64,000 nucleotides of DNA from Benzoatithermus flavus (GTDB lineage Bacteria; Pseudomonadota; Alphaproteobacteria; Geminicoccales; Geminicoccaceae). The notes beneath the pieces were generated by a model. It was not told where the DNA came from and made no database searches. It was given only the letters and a program-made list of their open reading frames with translations. Shown piece by piece: positions 26,482 to 33,998 of this stretch. The translations under genes and the position numbers were made by a program. The stretch lies in the NCBI RefSeq assembly GCF_037908215.1, contig NZ_JBBLZC010000005.1:124001-188000 (forward strand), read 5' to 3'. Position 1 is the stretch's first letter, and each line of letters opens with the position of its first letter.

Positions 26482-27207
26482 TCAGCCTTCCCGGTGGGTG
26501 AGATTCCGGAACTCGAAATAGCCGATGCCGAAGGCGGCGATACCGACGCTGCCTTTGGCGGCGACGGGGTAGGGGATCTTGAGCCCGGTCCTGGTGCCGT
26601 CGAGGACGAGCTCGGTCCCCTGCTCGTCCTTTGCCACCCCGATCCGGATGAAGCGCTCGTCGCCGCCGGCGAAGGCCGGGTCTTGCTTGGAATCGATCAG
26701 GACGTAGTTGTCGCCGTCGATCCCGATCGCCTTCAGGGTCCCGTCCTGCTCGATATTGTAGAGGAACCGGCGGTCGGGCTGCCCCTCGGAGCCGTAGACG
26801 AGCGCCACGCCGACGATGCCCTCGTCGGCCGTCTCGTGCGTGAAGCGGGCCTCGACCTCGAACGACTGCCATGCCGGATCCGGCTCCTTCGACATGACGA
26901 AGACGTGCGAGCCGAGGTCGGTCTTGTTCTGCAGGATGTAGATGTCGCCGTGCACCTCCTTCTTCCAGGTGCCGTCGTCGCCGATCTCGGGCACGAGCAG
27001 ATCGGAGACGAACCGCCCGGCATCAGCGGGAGAAGCCGCCTGCCCGGATGGCGGCTCGGACGGCGCGCAGAGCTGCAGCACCTGCTCGTGGCTGAAGCCG
27101 AGGCCGAGGAGATGCTCGATCTGCTCGACCGTGCAGGCGGCCTGCGCCGACGGCAACGGTGCCAGGCAGCCGGCGAGCAGGACGGCCATCCGCAGTTGCC
27201 TTGCCAT
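26482..27207 (-). CDS. secreted protein with C-terminal lectin/glucanase-like domain
   Basis: A 241-residue protein starting at ATG 27207 with GGGGAGGAT upstream; 27240 would add 11 residues. It has a Sec signal (MAVLLAGCLAPLPSAQAA), then a short cysteine pair helix CTVEQIEHLLGLGFSHEQ...LC, then a beta-rich domain from about residue 85 (WQSFEVEARFTHE, GVALVYGSEG, GSVGIAAFGIGYFEFRNL). The last pattern is typical of concanavalin-like or DUF1080-type folds. No catalytic residues are recognised. It lies upstream of the protease gene on the same strand but 181 bases away, so operon membership is uncertain. Confidence 0.65.
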   Translation of the reverse strand: MARQLRMAVLLAGCLAPLPSAQAACTVEQIEHLLGLGFSHEQVLQLCAPSEPPSGQAASPADAGRFVSDLLVPEIGDDGTWKKEVHGDIYILQNKTDLGSHVFVMSKEPDPAWQSFEVEARFTHETADEGIVGVALVYGSEGQPDRRFLYNIEQDGTLKAIGIDGDNYVLIDSKQDPAFAGGDERFIRIGVAKDEQGTELVLDGTRTGLKIPYPVAAKGSVGIAAFGIGYFEFRNLTHREG

Positions 27208-27305
27208 TCGATCCTCCCCGAAGCCGGCCTTGCGCGTCACCGGCCGGCACTATCACGATGCAGAGCCGCCGGAGCGATGGCAAGCCTCGAAAGCCGCCGA
27301 TGCGC

Positions 27306-28391
27306 TCAGTCCGTGCGCTCGGACAAGGCTTCGGCCACGGTGGTACTCGCCTCTCGCTGGTCCACGTGGTCGGCATCCGCCACGTTCTGGATATCGGCAG
27401 CACGCGGGTAGTACTCGAGTTCGATCAGGATCGGAAAGTGGTCCGAGCCGAACGCCGGCAGGCGCCGCAGGTCGCGCAGGAGGAAGTCCGGGCTGTAGAA
27501 CACGTGGTCGAGCGGCCAGCGCAGCCACCACCAGCGGGCATGAAAGCTGTTGCAGAAGCCGCGGCCGATGCGCGGGTCGATCAGTCGGCTCAGGCGACGA
27601 AACAGCCGGCTGGTGTGCGACCAGGCGACGTCGTTGAGGTCGCCCGCCACGATCACCGGCTTCGGCTCCTTCGCGACCTCGCGGCCGACCAGGACGAGCT
27701 CGGCATCGCGCGGCAGGGAGGTCTCGCTCTCGGTCGGGCTCGGCGGCTCCGGATGCACGCCGATCAGGAGCACGTCCTCACCCGATGGCAGCCGTACGCG
27801 CGTGCGGATGGACGGGATCTCGGGATCGAGCAGGAATCGCACCTCCGGATGGAGGAGCTCGAGGCGCGAGAACAGGGCGATGCCGTAGGTGTTGTCCAGC
27901 GGATGCAGCACGCGGTAGGGATGGCCCGGTAGCCTGTCGCCCAGGCGCTCGACCCACCAGCCGTCCGCCTCGATCGCCAGGACGAGGTCGGGGTCGGTCT
28001 CCTCGAGCGTGCGGTCGAGGCCATCGCTCTCGCGGTTGCTCATGAGCACGTTGACGATCACGAGCCTGAGGCTGCGCTCGTCGACCGAGCCTTCCGTCGC
28101 GAGCCCCTGGTACGGCCACAAGGGCGTGTAGGGGAGGATCAGGATGAGCTGGTAGGCGAGTGCCCCGAGAAGCGCGAGCAGAAGCGGCAGATCGAGGTTC
28201 CAGGGCGTGTCGTGCAGCAGGAGGAGCCCGACCGTGGCGATCGCGCCCAGGACGGCGATCTGCTGGCGCGGGAAGTCCCAGCAGCGCACCCACCAGGCCT
28301 TGAGTGGCAGGAGCGGCAAGGCCGTGACGGCCACGCAGAACGCGGCCAGTACCCGGCATGCCGCCGCCACAACGGTCGCCCCAAGCTCCAA
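27306..28391 (-). CDS. membrane-anchored endonuclease/exonuclease/phosphatase-family protein
   Basis: A 361-residue protein with three N-terminal membrane helices (about residues 5-95) and a C-terminal EEP domain, a fold of metal-dependent phosphodiesterases. Visible motifs: VNVLMSNRESDGLDR, DLVLAIEAD (metal Glu), GVHPEPP (His), VIVAGDLNDVAWSHTSRLF (catalytic Asp/Asn), and FGSDHFPILIELEY (terminal His). This architecture matches the bacterial family of membrane EEP proteins whose substrates (phospholipid or nucleotide) are not established. The C-terminal 40 residues are polar and unconserved. Confidence 0.85.
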   Translation of the reverse strand: MELGATVVAAACRVLAAFCVAVTALPLLPLKAWWVRCWDFPRQQIAVLGAIATVGLLLLHDTPWNLDLPLLLALLGALAYQLILILPYTPLWPYQGLATEGSVDERSLRLVIVNVLMSNRESDGLDRTLEETDPDLVLAIEADGWWVERLGDRLPGHPYRVLHPLDNTYGIALFSRLELLHPEVRFLLDPEIPSIRTRVRLPSGEDVLLIGVHPEPPSPTESETSLPRDAELVLVGREVAKEPKPVIVAGDLNDVAWSHTSRLFRRLSRLIDPRIGRGFCNSFHARWWWLRWPLDHVFYSPDFLLRDLRRLPAFGSDHFPILIELEYYPRAADIQNVADADHVDQREASTTVAEALSERTD

Positions 28392-28454
28392 GGCCCGCCT
28401 CCCCGTCAGCGTGTCGTCCCGACCAGACGGGCCTAGCCGATCGCCTGCCGTGGT

Positions 28455-28967
28455 TCAACGCGCGGCCCCATGTCGGTCGTGAAGCGATCGGCTCTCCTCT
28501 CGGCGGCTCTTCCCTACGATGGTCTCCAGCTCGTCGATGAGCGCGATCTGCCCGCGCACGATCCGGGCACGGGCTTCGGGCAGCGTGAACCAAGCGGTCC
28601 GGTCGATCTCCGGGTAGCTGCGCCACTGCCCCGACCGCGGCGGCCACTCCACCCGGAAAGTGTTGCTCCGCAGCATGGTCGGATCACGGTCCGTCTCGAC
28701 CGCCCAGGCATGGACCTCCTTGCCGCCCGCCTGGCGGACGGGCGGTAGCGGCAGGAACGGTCCTTCCGGCGCGAGCCCGGTCTCCTCGCGCACCTCGCGG
28801 CGTGCGGCCACGAGCAGATCCTCGCCCGGAGCAGGGAGCCCCTTCGGGATCGTCCAGGCGCCTGCCTCCTTTCCGGCCCAGAACGGGCCGCCCATGTGGC
28901 CGAGCAGCACCTCGATTCCCCCGGCGCCCCGGCGGAACAGCAGGAGGCCGGCGCTGACCTTCGGCAT
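28455..28967 (-). CDS. NUDIX hydrolase
   Basis: A 170-residue single-domain pyrophosphohydrolase. The Nudix box is complete, read in two pieces as GLPAPGEDLLVAARREV and REETGL (G-X5-E-X7-REXXEEXG), placed after the GAWTIPKGLPAPGED strand. The N-terminal MPKVSAGLLLFRRGAGGIEVL and the WPPRSGQWRSYPEIDRTAWF segment resemble the YfcD/MutT-like group that acts on diadenosine or nucleotide derivatives. Substrate is unassigned. It is flanked by an EEP protein and a META-domain protein with no evident shared pathway. Confidence 0.92.
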   Translation of the reverse strand: MPKVSAGLLLFRRGAGGIEVLLGHMGGPFWAGKEAGAWTIPKGLPAPGEDLLVAARREVREETGLAPEGPFLPLPPVRQAGGKEVHAWAVETDRDPTMLRSNTFRVEWPPRSGQWRSYPEIDRTAWFTLPEARARIVRGQIALIDELETIVGKSRREESRSLHDRHGAAR

Positions 28968-28994
28968 GCGGTCGATCTTTGCCGTCGGCTGCCG

Positions 28995-29432
28995 CTATGG
29001 CCTGCGAGGCGCGAAGCGGCTCGGTTCTCCCTGTCGGTCGTGGAGGATCAGCCTGTCCCCGCCGAGCTCGACCCGCTCGGCCTTCTCCAGCGCCTCGATC
29101 ATGCGCTCCTCCAGCGCCGCCTCGGACCCGCGGCAATCGCCGAGGCTCATGCGAATCGGCCCGATGGTGATCTTATCGTCGCGCGTGGCGTAGGGACCTA
29201 CGAACCGCTTGCAGCCGGCCTGCCCGCGCACCTGGTCGTCGGGAAGGAAGTCGATGGTGGCGCTCGCCGGATCGGTCACCGCGCCGCCGCGCAGGCTCTG
29301 CGCCTGCCAGCGCGTGCCGGCGAGCTTGTCGCCGATCCGGTAGGGGGCGGACGGCTCCTGCTGTGCCTTGGCACCGGCAGCGCCGGCGAAGAGAAGGACG
29401 GTCAGGGTCGAAAGAAGGGCTGCCTTGCGCAT
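28995..29432 (-). CDS. secreted META (DUF306, HslJ-like) domain protein
   Basis: A 145-residue exported protein: Sec signal (MRKAALLSTLTVLLFAGAAG), then a META domain with LAGTRWQAQSLRGG, ATIDFLPDDQVRGQAGCKRF and GPIRMSLGDCRGSEAALEER, and one cysteine pair. In E. coli the family member HslJ is a heat-inducible outer-membrane-associated protein linked to novobiocin resistance; the biochemical role is unknown. ATG 29432 is chosen because it gives the signal peptide. The frame stays open upstream only as a shadow of the next gene. Confidence 0.87.
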   Translation of the reverse strand: MRKAALLSTLTVLLFAGAAGAKAQQEPSAPYRIGDKLAGTRWQAQSLRGGAVTDPASATIDFLPDDQVRGQAGCKRFVGPYATRDDKITIGPIRMSLGDCRGSEAALEERMIEALEKAERVELGGDRLILHDRQGEPSRFAPRRP

Positions 29433-29470
29433 CGAAGCGGTCCACCTCGCCGAACGGAGCGGCGCCACGC

Positions 29471-30268
29471 CTAGCGGGTTCCCGGTGTGGCTGGCAAGCC
29501 CACCCGTTCGGTCCTGGCTCCGCCGAGCCGCCAGGCATAGAGCGTCACCGCCACCGCCGTGGCGAGATTGAGGCTCGACACGCCGGGCGCCATCGGGATC
29601 GCGATTCGCCTGGAGGCCCGTACGAGAAGCTCCCGGCTGAGCCCGCCCCGCTCGGTGCCGAAGGCGAGAACGGCATCTTCCGGCAGCGCCGGGCCGGTCA
29701 GGGGCTCGCCTTCCGGGTGGAGCGCCACGAGCGGGCGAGGCGAGAGCGGCAGTGCTTCGATCCGCATCACGGGCAAGGCGAAGTGCAGCCCGGCCGAGCC
29801 GCGCAGGGCGGCAGGATGCCAGGGATCGTGCCGTCCCGTCGCGAGCACGCCAGCGGCACCCGCGGCGGCAGCGACCCGTACCACGGCGCCGACATTGCCG
29901 AGATCGCCCGGATTCTCGAGCAGGACCAGGGGGGCTCTGGTGGGACGGTCGAGCAGAGCCTCGAGGGCGAGCGGCGGACGCCGGGCGATCGCGAGGACGC
30001 CGGTCGCAGGCGGCCGCGGCGCTAGCCTTGCGAACAGCTCGGCCGGAACCTCCTCCAGCAGCTCCTCCAGCCGCTCCACGAGGTCGGGTGCCAGCCGCTC
30101 CGCCAGCGCCAGCGCGGTCGCACGGTCGGGTGTGGCCGCCTGCTCGACCACGGCCCCGAAGCGCAGCGCGTGCTTGAGGGCGTGCAGCCCTTCGAGCACC
30201 GCCAGACAGGGATCGGCACGCGCCTCGCGGTAACGGGCGACGCGACGATCGGCCGTCGCACCTGCCAT
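29471..30268 (-). CDS. SpoU/TrmH-family RNA 2'-O-methyltransferase
   Basis: SAM-dependent ribose methyltransferase with a trefoil knot (SPOUT), 265 residues from ATG 30268. All three SpoU motifs are present: motif 1 LLENPGDLGNVGAVVRVAAA, motif 2 AVLAFGTERGGLSRELL and motif 3 PMAPGVSSLNLATAVAVTLY. The N-terminal roughly 110 residues form a substrate-binding domain of the RlmB/TrmH type. The exact RNA target (tRNA or 23S rRNA) cannot be read from the sequence. It is divergent from the hfa-like operon over 315 bases. Confidence 0.88.
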   Translation of the reverse strand: MAGATADRRVARYREARADPCLAVLEGLHALKHALRFGAVVEQAATPDRATALALAERLAPDLVERLEELLEEVPAELFARLAPRPPATGVLAIARRPPLALEALLDRPTRAPLVLLENPGDLGNVGAVVRVAAAAGAAGVLATGRHDPWHPAALRGSAGLHFALPVMRIEALPLSPRPLVALHPEGEPLTGPALPEDAVLAFGTERGGLSRELLVRASRRIAIPMAPGVSSLNLATAVAVTLYAWRLGGARTERVGLPATPGTR

Positions 30269-30427
30269 GGCAGTCCGGCTCCCTCGGGGTTCGCAAGCGG
30301 CGCCATCTTGGACGATCGCGCCGGCCTCGTCATCGGGCCGCGTGGAGCTCGTTTCCACTGGTCGGCGGGCGCGGATCGGCCGACGTGGCTCGCTCCGGAT
30401 CAACCGGAGAAGAACATGCCGAGGATT

Positions 30428-30453
30428 AACATAAATAAAAAACATAAATAAAA
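30428..30453. repeat. two perfect 13-bp tandem repeats in an A+T-rich patch
   Basis: AACATAAATAAAA occurs twice back to back (30428-30440 and 30441-30453). The tract is nearly all A and T, which is remarkable in this GC-rich genome, and lies 130 bases upstream of the hfa-like operon. It could be a regulator site, an UP-like element, or bendable DNA. The preceding GGATTAAC contributes a TTAAC half-site like those of CtrA. Confidence 0.5.
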
Positions 30454-30491
30454 ATTGTATTCTAGTGCGCGAAGAAGAGATTCATACATTC

Positions 30492-30519
30492 TTAACCAAG
30501 ACATTCAAAAGTTGATAAT
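30492..30519 (+). promoter_or_regulatory. candidate promoter of the hfa-like operon
   Basis: TTAACC (30492-30497), a 16-base spacer and GATAAT (30514-30519). The -10 is good and the -35 weak; transcription would start near 30526. The TTAAC sequence also matches a CtrA half-site, and Caulobacter hfa genes are under CtrA control, so an activator-dependent promoter is plausible. The 315-base stretch from 30269 otherwise holds no gene. Confidence 0.4.
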
Positions 30520-30583
30520 ATATGAAGATCGCCAAGAGAAACATCGTCGTGTTCTGCTCGAGGTCGACCTGAGGAGCCGATTC

Positions 30584-30964
30584 ATGTATCGCGTCTTGCC
30601 CCTAGCCATCGGATCGGCCGCGGCGCTCGCGATCACCTCGCCTGCCGAGGCCGGCTTTCGCGAGCAGATGAGCTGGCAGTTCCGCGGTCCGGCCGAGCTT
30701 CAGACCGAGCTCAATCGCGAGACGCTGCGCACACAGCTCAACGGCAGGCAGGTCCAGGGTGGCGCCACGGCCATCGGCCTCGGCGTGCCCGAGGTCGCCG
30801 GAACCACGGTCGGCAACCAGACCAACGGTGCCACGAGCTACACGGTCAATCTCAACGGCAGCGGCAACAGTGTCACCATCGACGGCTACCTGAACCTCAA
30901 TGCGTCGCAGCAGAGCGAAGGCCAGAGCGCCTCGGTCGCGCAGCAGAAGGATAAGGGCCAGTGA
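30584..30964 (+). CDS. hfaA: HfaA-like holdfast anchoring/curli-type protein
   Basis: A 126-residue secreted protein: signal peptide MYRVLPLAIGSAAALAITS ending Ala-Glu-Ala, then GFREQMSWQFRGPAE, which resembles the start of mature HfaA proteins as I remember them, and an Asn/Gln/Gly/Thr-rich tail with curli-like spacing (GNQTNGATSYTVNLNGSGNS, LNASQQSEGQSASVAQQ). GAGGAG precedes ATG 30584; the longer frame from 30455 crosses the promoter. The gene overlaps the CsgG-like gene by four bases. In Caulobacter HfaA is a surface anchor exported by the holdfast system and shows amyloid-like properties. Assignment depends largely on the gene order hfaA-hfaB-hfaD. Confidence 0.6.
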   Translation: MYRVLPLAIGSAAALAITSPAEAGFREQMSWQFRGPAELQTELNRETLRTQLNGRQVQGGATAIGLGVPEVAGTTVGNQTNGATSYTVNLNGSGNSVTIDGYLNLNASQQSEGQSASVAQQKDKGQ

Positions 30965-32040
30965 GCGGCAAGCGTGCTGCCGTGCTCGCAGCGCTCCTGG
31001 CCACCGCCGGATGTGCTGCCGTCCCGCCCGGCGACCGGCCAGTCGAGGTCGCCCGTGGGCCGCTGCCGAGCCGGGCCTTCACCCCGATGACGCCGGCACT
31101 GACCTGCCTGCGCGATGCGTTGCCGCGCGGTCTCGACCTGCGCCTCGCCGTGCAGAGCATCCCCGACCGCACCGGTGTCGTCGACTACAACGGCCCCGGC
31201 TCCTACGTGACCCAGGGTGCGGAGCTGATGATGGTCTCGGCGCTCGCCCGCTCCGGCGTGCGCCAGGTCAACCGCACGGCCACCAACATCGCCGAATGGG
31301 AGCTGCAGCAGGCGATGGAGAAGCGGCTCGGCGACGGCGGCAAGGTCCAGGTCGGCGCGACCGCGGTGCCTTTCCGCCCGGTGCCGGCAGGGGCGCTCCT
31401 GGGCTCGACCCATACCGTCTATGGCGGTATCACCGAGCTCGACTTCGACCTGCAGTCGGGCGGCGTCGAAGCGAACATTGCCGGGATCGGTGCCAAGGCG
31501 CGCGGCTACTATATCGGTGTCGGGCTCGACGTCGTGGTCGCCGACACCCGGACGACCGAGGTCGTCCTCGCCCGCTCCTACCGGAAGCAGATCTGGGGCC
31601 AGGAGGTCGAGGCCAACCTGTTCCGCTTCTGGGACATCGGCAATGGCGGCGACAAGATCGGCCAGTTCGGCACCGAGCTGTTCGACATCCGCCTCGGCAG
31701 GCAGCAAAACGAGCCCATCCACCAGAGCGTGCGCTGGGTCGTCGAGCAGGCGGCCTACGAGATCGTGCGCGACCTCGCTGGCATCGGCGACCGCTGCGAC
31801 CGCCTGGTACCCGAGGGCAGCCGCAGCACGCCTTCGCCCGTGGCCCTAGTCCATGCGGCGCCGTTCCCGCCTGCCGCCACCATCGCCAACCCGCCAGCCG
31901 AGGCGGAGCCGTCGTCCTCGCCACCTGCCACACCGTCGAGCCTGCGCGGCAGCGCCGCGACGCTCGACGGCAAGGAACCCCCGGCAGCGCGCGGCGTGCG
32001 CCTGCCGGACGGGACGGTCCTGCCCGTGCAGGGCCGCTGA
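30961..32040 (+). CDS. hfaB: HfaB-like outer-membrane lipoprotein, CsgG family
   Basis: A 359-residue lipoprotein of the CsgG/HfaB secretin-channel family. The signal ends ALLATAGCAAVPP with Cys18 as the lipidation site. The conserved CsgG-like core runs about residues 55-275: VVDYNGPGSYVTQGAELMMV, VNRTATNIAEWELQQAMEKR, the GALLGSTHTVYGGITELDFD strand, RGYYIGVGLDVVVADTRTTEV, and QSVRWVVEQAAYEIVRDL. In curli, CsgG is the pore for subunit export; in Caulobacter, HfaB is required for HfaA and HfaD surface display. The last 80 residues are a Pro/Ala/Ser-rich extension. Translation is coupled to hfaA. Confidence 0.82.
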   Translation: MSGKRAAVLAALLATAGCAAVPPGDRPVEVARGPLPSRAFTPMTPALTCLRDALPRGLDLRLAVQSIPDRTGVVDYNGPGSYVTQGAELMMVSALARSGVRQVNRTATNIAEWELQQAMEKRLGDGGKVQVGATAVPFRPVPAGALLGSTHTVYGGITELDFDLQSGGVEANIAGIGAKARGYYIGVGLDVVVADTRTTEVVLARSYRKQIWGQEVEANLFRFWDIGNGGDKIGQFGTELFDIRLGRQQNEPIHQSVRWVVEQAAYEIVRDLAGIGDRCDRLVPEGSRSTPSPVALVHAAPFPPAATIANPPAEAEPSSSPPATPSSLRGSAATLDGKEPPAARGVRLPDGTVLPVQGR

Positions 32041-32089
32041 CCGGGCCCGAACGGCCCATCACCTCGAACCGGAAACGATAGGTGCAACG

Positions 32090-32929
32090 ATGAAGAAGCT
32101 CATCGCGACCAGCGCGCTCGCTCTCCTCGTCGGCATGGGCACGGCCCTGGCCGACGAGGTGAAGATCAAGCAGAACTTCGATCTCGACCGGATCGACCAG
32201 AAGGTCACCAACAAGCTCGAGGCGACCCGCAGCGTCACCGGCAGCAAGCTCGACGGCACCAACATCCAGAACGTGCTGCAGTGGCGCGACGTCTCGCCCG
32301 ACATGGGCGCCGACTACGGCGACATCTACCAGTTCGACCAGTACACCGACGAGGAGCAGCGGATTCTCAACGAGGTGTCGTCGAAGTACGGCGCGGTCGG
32401 CGCCGAGCTCTCGGCCACCAACCTGCAGAACGTCCTCAATCTCGAGGACAAGCTGGGCGGCTCCGAGGAGGTAGGCGACCACATCCTCATCGACCAGAAG
32501 CTCGAGGATACGCTGCAGACCGCGACCAACCGCATCACCGCCGACAACGAGGTGCTGAGCGGCAGCAAGGCCGAGATCACCAACCTCGCCAACGTCGCGA
32601 GCGTCGTCGACCAGTACGGCGGGGGCGAGTACGGCAACATCGTCCGCCTCGACCAGATGGCGCGGGATTCGGTGCAGAAGGCCGAGAACGTCGTCCGCTC
32701 CGGCGGGGTGGGCGGCATCACGATGAGCGCCCTCAACGGCGTCAACATCGCGAGCTTCGACCTCAAGGATCAGAGTGGCAAGGCCGACATCGAGCTCGAC
32801 CAGAAGACCAGGGACATCACGCAGACGATCTCGAACCGGATCGATGCCAGCGGTGCCGTCGCCAACGCGACTCTCTCCGGCACCAACCTCGGCAATGTCA
32901 TCAGCTTCGCGGCCGCGGCCACGAACTGA
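32090..32929 (+). CDS. hfaD: HfaD-like secreted repeat protein (curli-like five-repeat surface protein)
   Basis: A 279-residue secreted protein with signal MKKLIATSALALLVGMGTALA and then only repeats. Five imperfect units of about 47-53 residues begin at DQ pairs near 36, 83, 135, 188 and 237, each with an N..I/V helix-like part, then GTN(I/L).NV (TN at 58, 110, 164 and 265; the fourth is VN at about 219). This is a beta-solenoid or curli-like pattern. Third gene of the operon, and it fits the place of hfaD, another holdfast anchor. Start ATG 32090 has a weak site (TAGGTG). The alternative is an unrelated adhesin exported by the CsgG-type channel. Confidence 0.65.
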   Translation: MKKLIATSALALLVGMGTALADEVKIKQNFDLDRIDQKVTNKLEATRSVTGSKLDGTNIQNVLQWRDVSPDMGADYGDIYQFDQYTDEEQRILNEVSSKYGAVGAELSATNLQNVLNLEDKLGGSEEVGDHILIDQKLEDTLQTATNRITADNEVLSGSKAEITNLANVASVVDQYGGGEYGNIVRLDQMARDSVQKAENVVRSGGVGGITMSALNGVNIASFDLKDQSGKADIELDQKTRDITQTISNRIDASGAVANATLSGTNLGNVISFAAAATN

Positions 32930-32954
32930 GCCTTCCTCCCTTCGTCTCCTGCAC

Positions 32955-32985
32955 GGGCGCGGCGTGAGCTGCGCCCTTTCTTCTC
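32955..32985 (+). terminator. intrinsic terminator of the hfa-like operon
   Basis: GGGCGCGGC and GCTGCGCCC pair over nine positions with one G-U, around a GTGA loop, followed by TTTCTTCTC. It lies 25 bases past the hfaD stop, which supports hfaA-hfaB-hfaD as one transcription unit ending here. Confidence 0.8.
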
Positions 32986-33172
32986 GATGCGGCTATTGGT
33001 CCCTCCGGGCCCCGAAATGGAAGCCGCAGCGGGTTGCGCATCCGACATGGTGGACGACGATCGCGATCTCTGGGTCCTTTTTACTCATCGCTCGCAAGCA
33101 CGCACCAAGCTACTGCTGCATGACCGATCTGCGCCTTTTGGGTGCCTCTCGAGAGCGGGCAGGAACTTATAG

Positions 33173-33919
33173 ATGAACAAAACAGGGATCGTTATTGCCG
33201 TAGGTAATCTCAAGGGCGGCACGGGAAAGAGCACGGTCGCCGTCAATCTCGCCTGTGCCATGGCCGTGCGCAACCTGCGCACGGTGGTGCTCGACACCGA
33301 TCCGCAGCAGACAGCCATGCTCTGGACCCGCGGCCGCCGCCTGCCATGCGCGATCGAGCCCTTACCGATCCGCGATTTCGCCGCCGTCGGCGACTGGCTG
33401 AACGCGCTCGATCGGGCGCGCCAGAATTTCCAGCGCGTCATCATCGACCTGCCGGCCGTGCTGTCGCCGGCTCTGGCCGCCGCCTTCCTCGCCGCCGACC
33501 TCATCCTCATCCCCACGACGACCTCGCCGATCGACCTCGCGGCGACCCGCCGCACGCTGCGCCATGCCAAGGCCGCCGTGAGCGAACGGCCGCAGCGGCC
33601 GCCACGTCTCCTGATCGTGCCCACGCTCGTGCGCAAGCCCATGGTCGGCCGGGCGCGGCTGCCGATGGAGCTCGCCCAGCTCGGCGCTCCGGTCGGTCCG
33701 GTGCTGCACCACGATCCGGCATTCGCGCAGTCGTTCGCGGTCAGCGACTGGATCGGCGGTCACGCACCGCGTTCCGTCGGCTATCGCGACCTCATGGCGC
33801 TCGAGATCACCATCGAGAGCCTCTTGGGTAGCCTGGCGCTGCGCAATGCTGCCGTCCCGACAAAGCCCGTGCGCGAGCCGTTTTCCTCGCCGGGGCAGGC
33901 CCCTGTGCCCGCCGAGTGA
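33173..33919 (+). CDS. orphan ParA/Soj-type ATPase
   Basis: A 248-residue deviant-Walker ATPase. VGNLKGGTGKSTVAVNLA (residues 11-28) carries the signature Lys14 and Walker A Lys19; LDTDPQQTAMLW is the A' motif, and RVIIDLPAVLSPALAAAFLA the Walker B region. No ParB gene or parS-like palindrome is visible beside it. It follows the hfa-like operon by 243 bases, behind the terminator, so it has its own promoter. Orphan ParA proteins often position cargo such as pili, chemoreceptors or polar structures; a link to polar surface structures is a guess. The Pro-rich last 25 residues are probably disordered. Confidence 0.8.
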   Translation: MNKTGIVIAVGNLKGGTGKSTVAVNLACAMAVRNLRTVVLDTDPQQTAMLWTRGRRLPCAIEPLPIRDFAAVGDWLNALDRARQNFQRVIIDLPAVLSPALAAAFLAADLILIPTTTSPIDLAATRRTLRHAKAAVSERPQRPPRLLIVPTLVRKPMVGRARLPMELAQLGAPVGPVLHHDPAFAQSFAVSDWIGGHAPRSVGYRDLMALEITIESLLGSLALRNAAVPTKPVREPFSSPGQAPVPAE

Positions 33920-33998
33920 GAGAAGAGCCGCTCGAGGACTCCGGCAATCCGACGGCCGCGGCCTTGCGCGGGGCGGGCGCTCCCACTAGGTACCCGCC

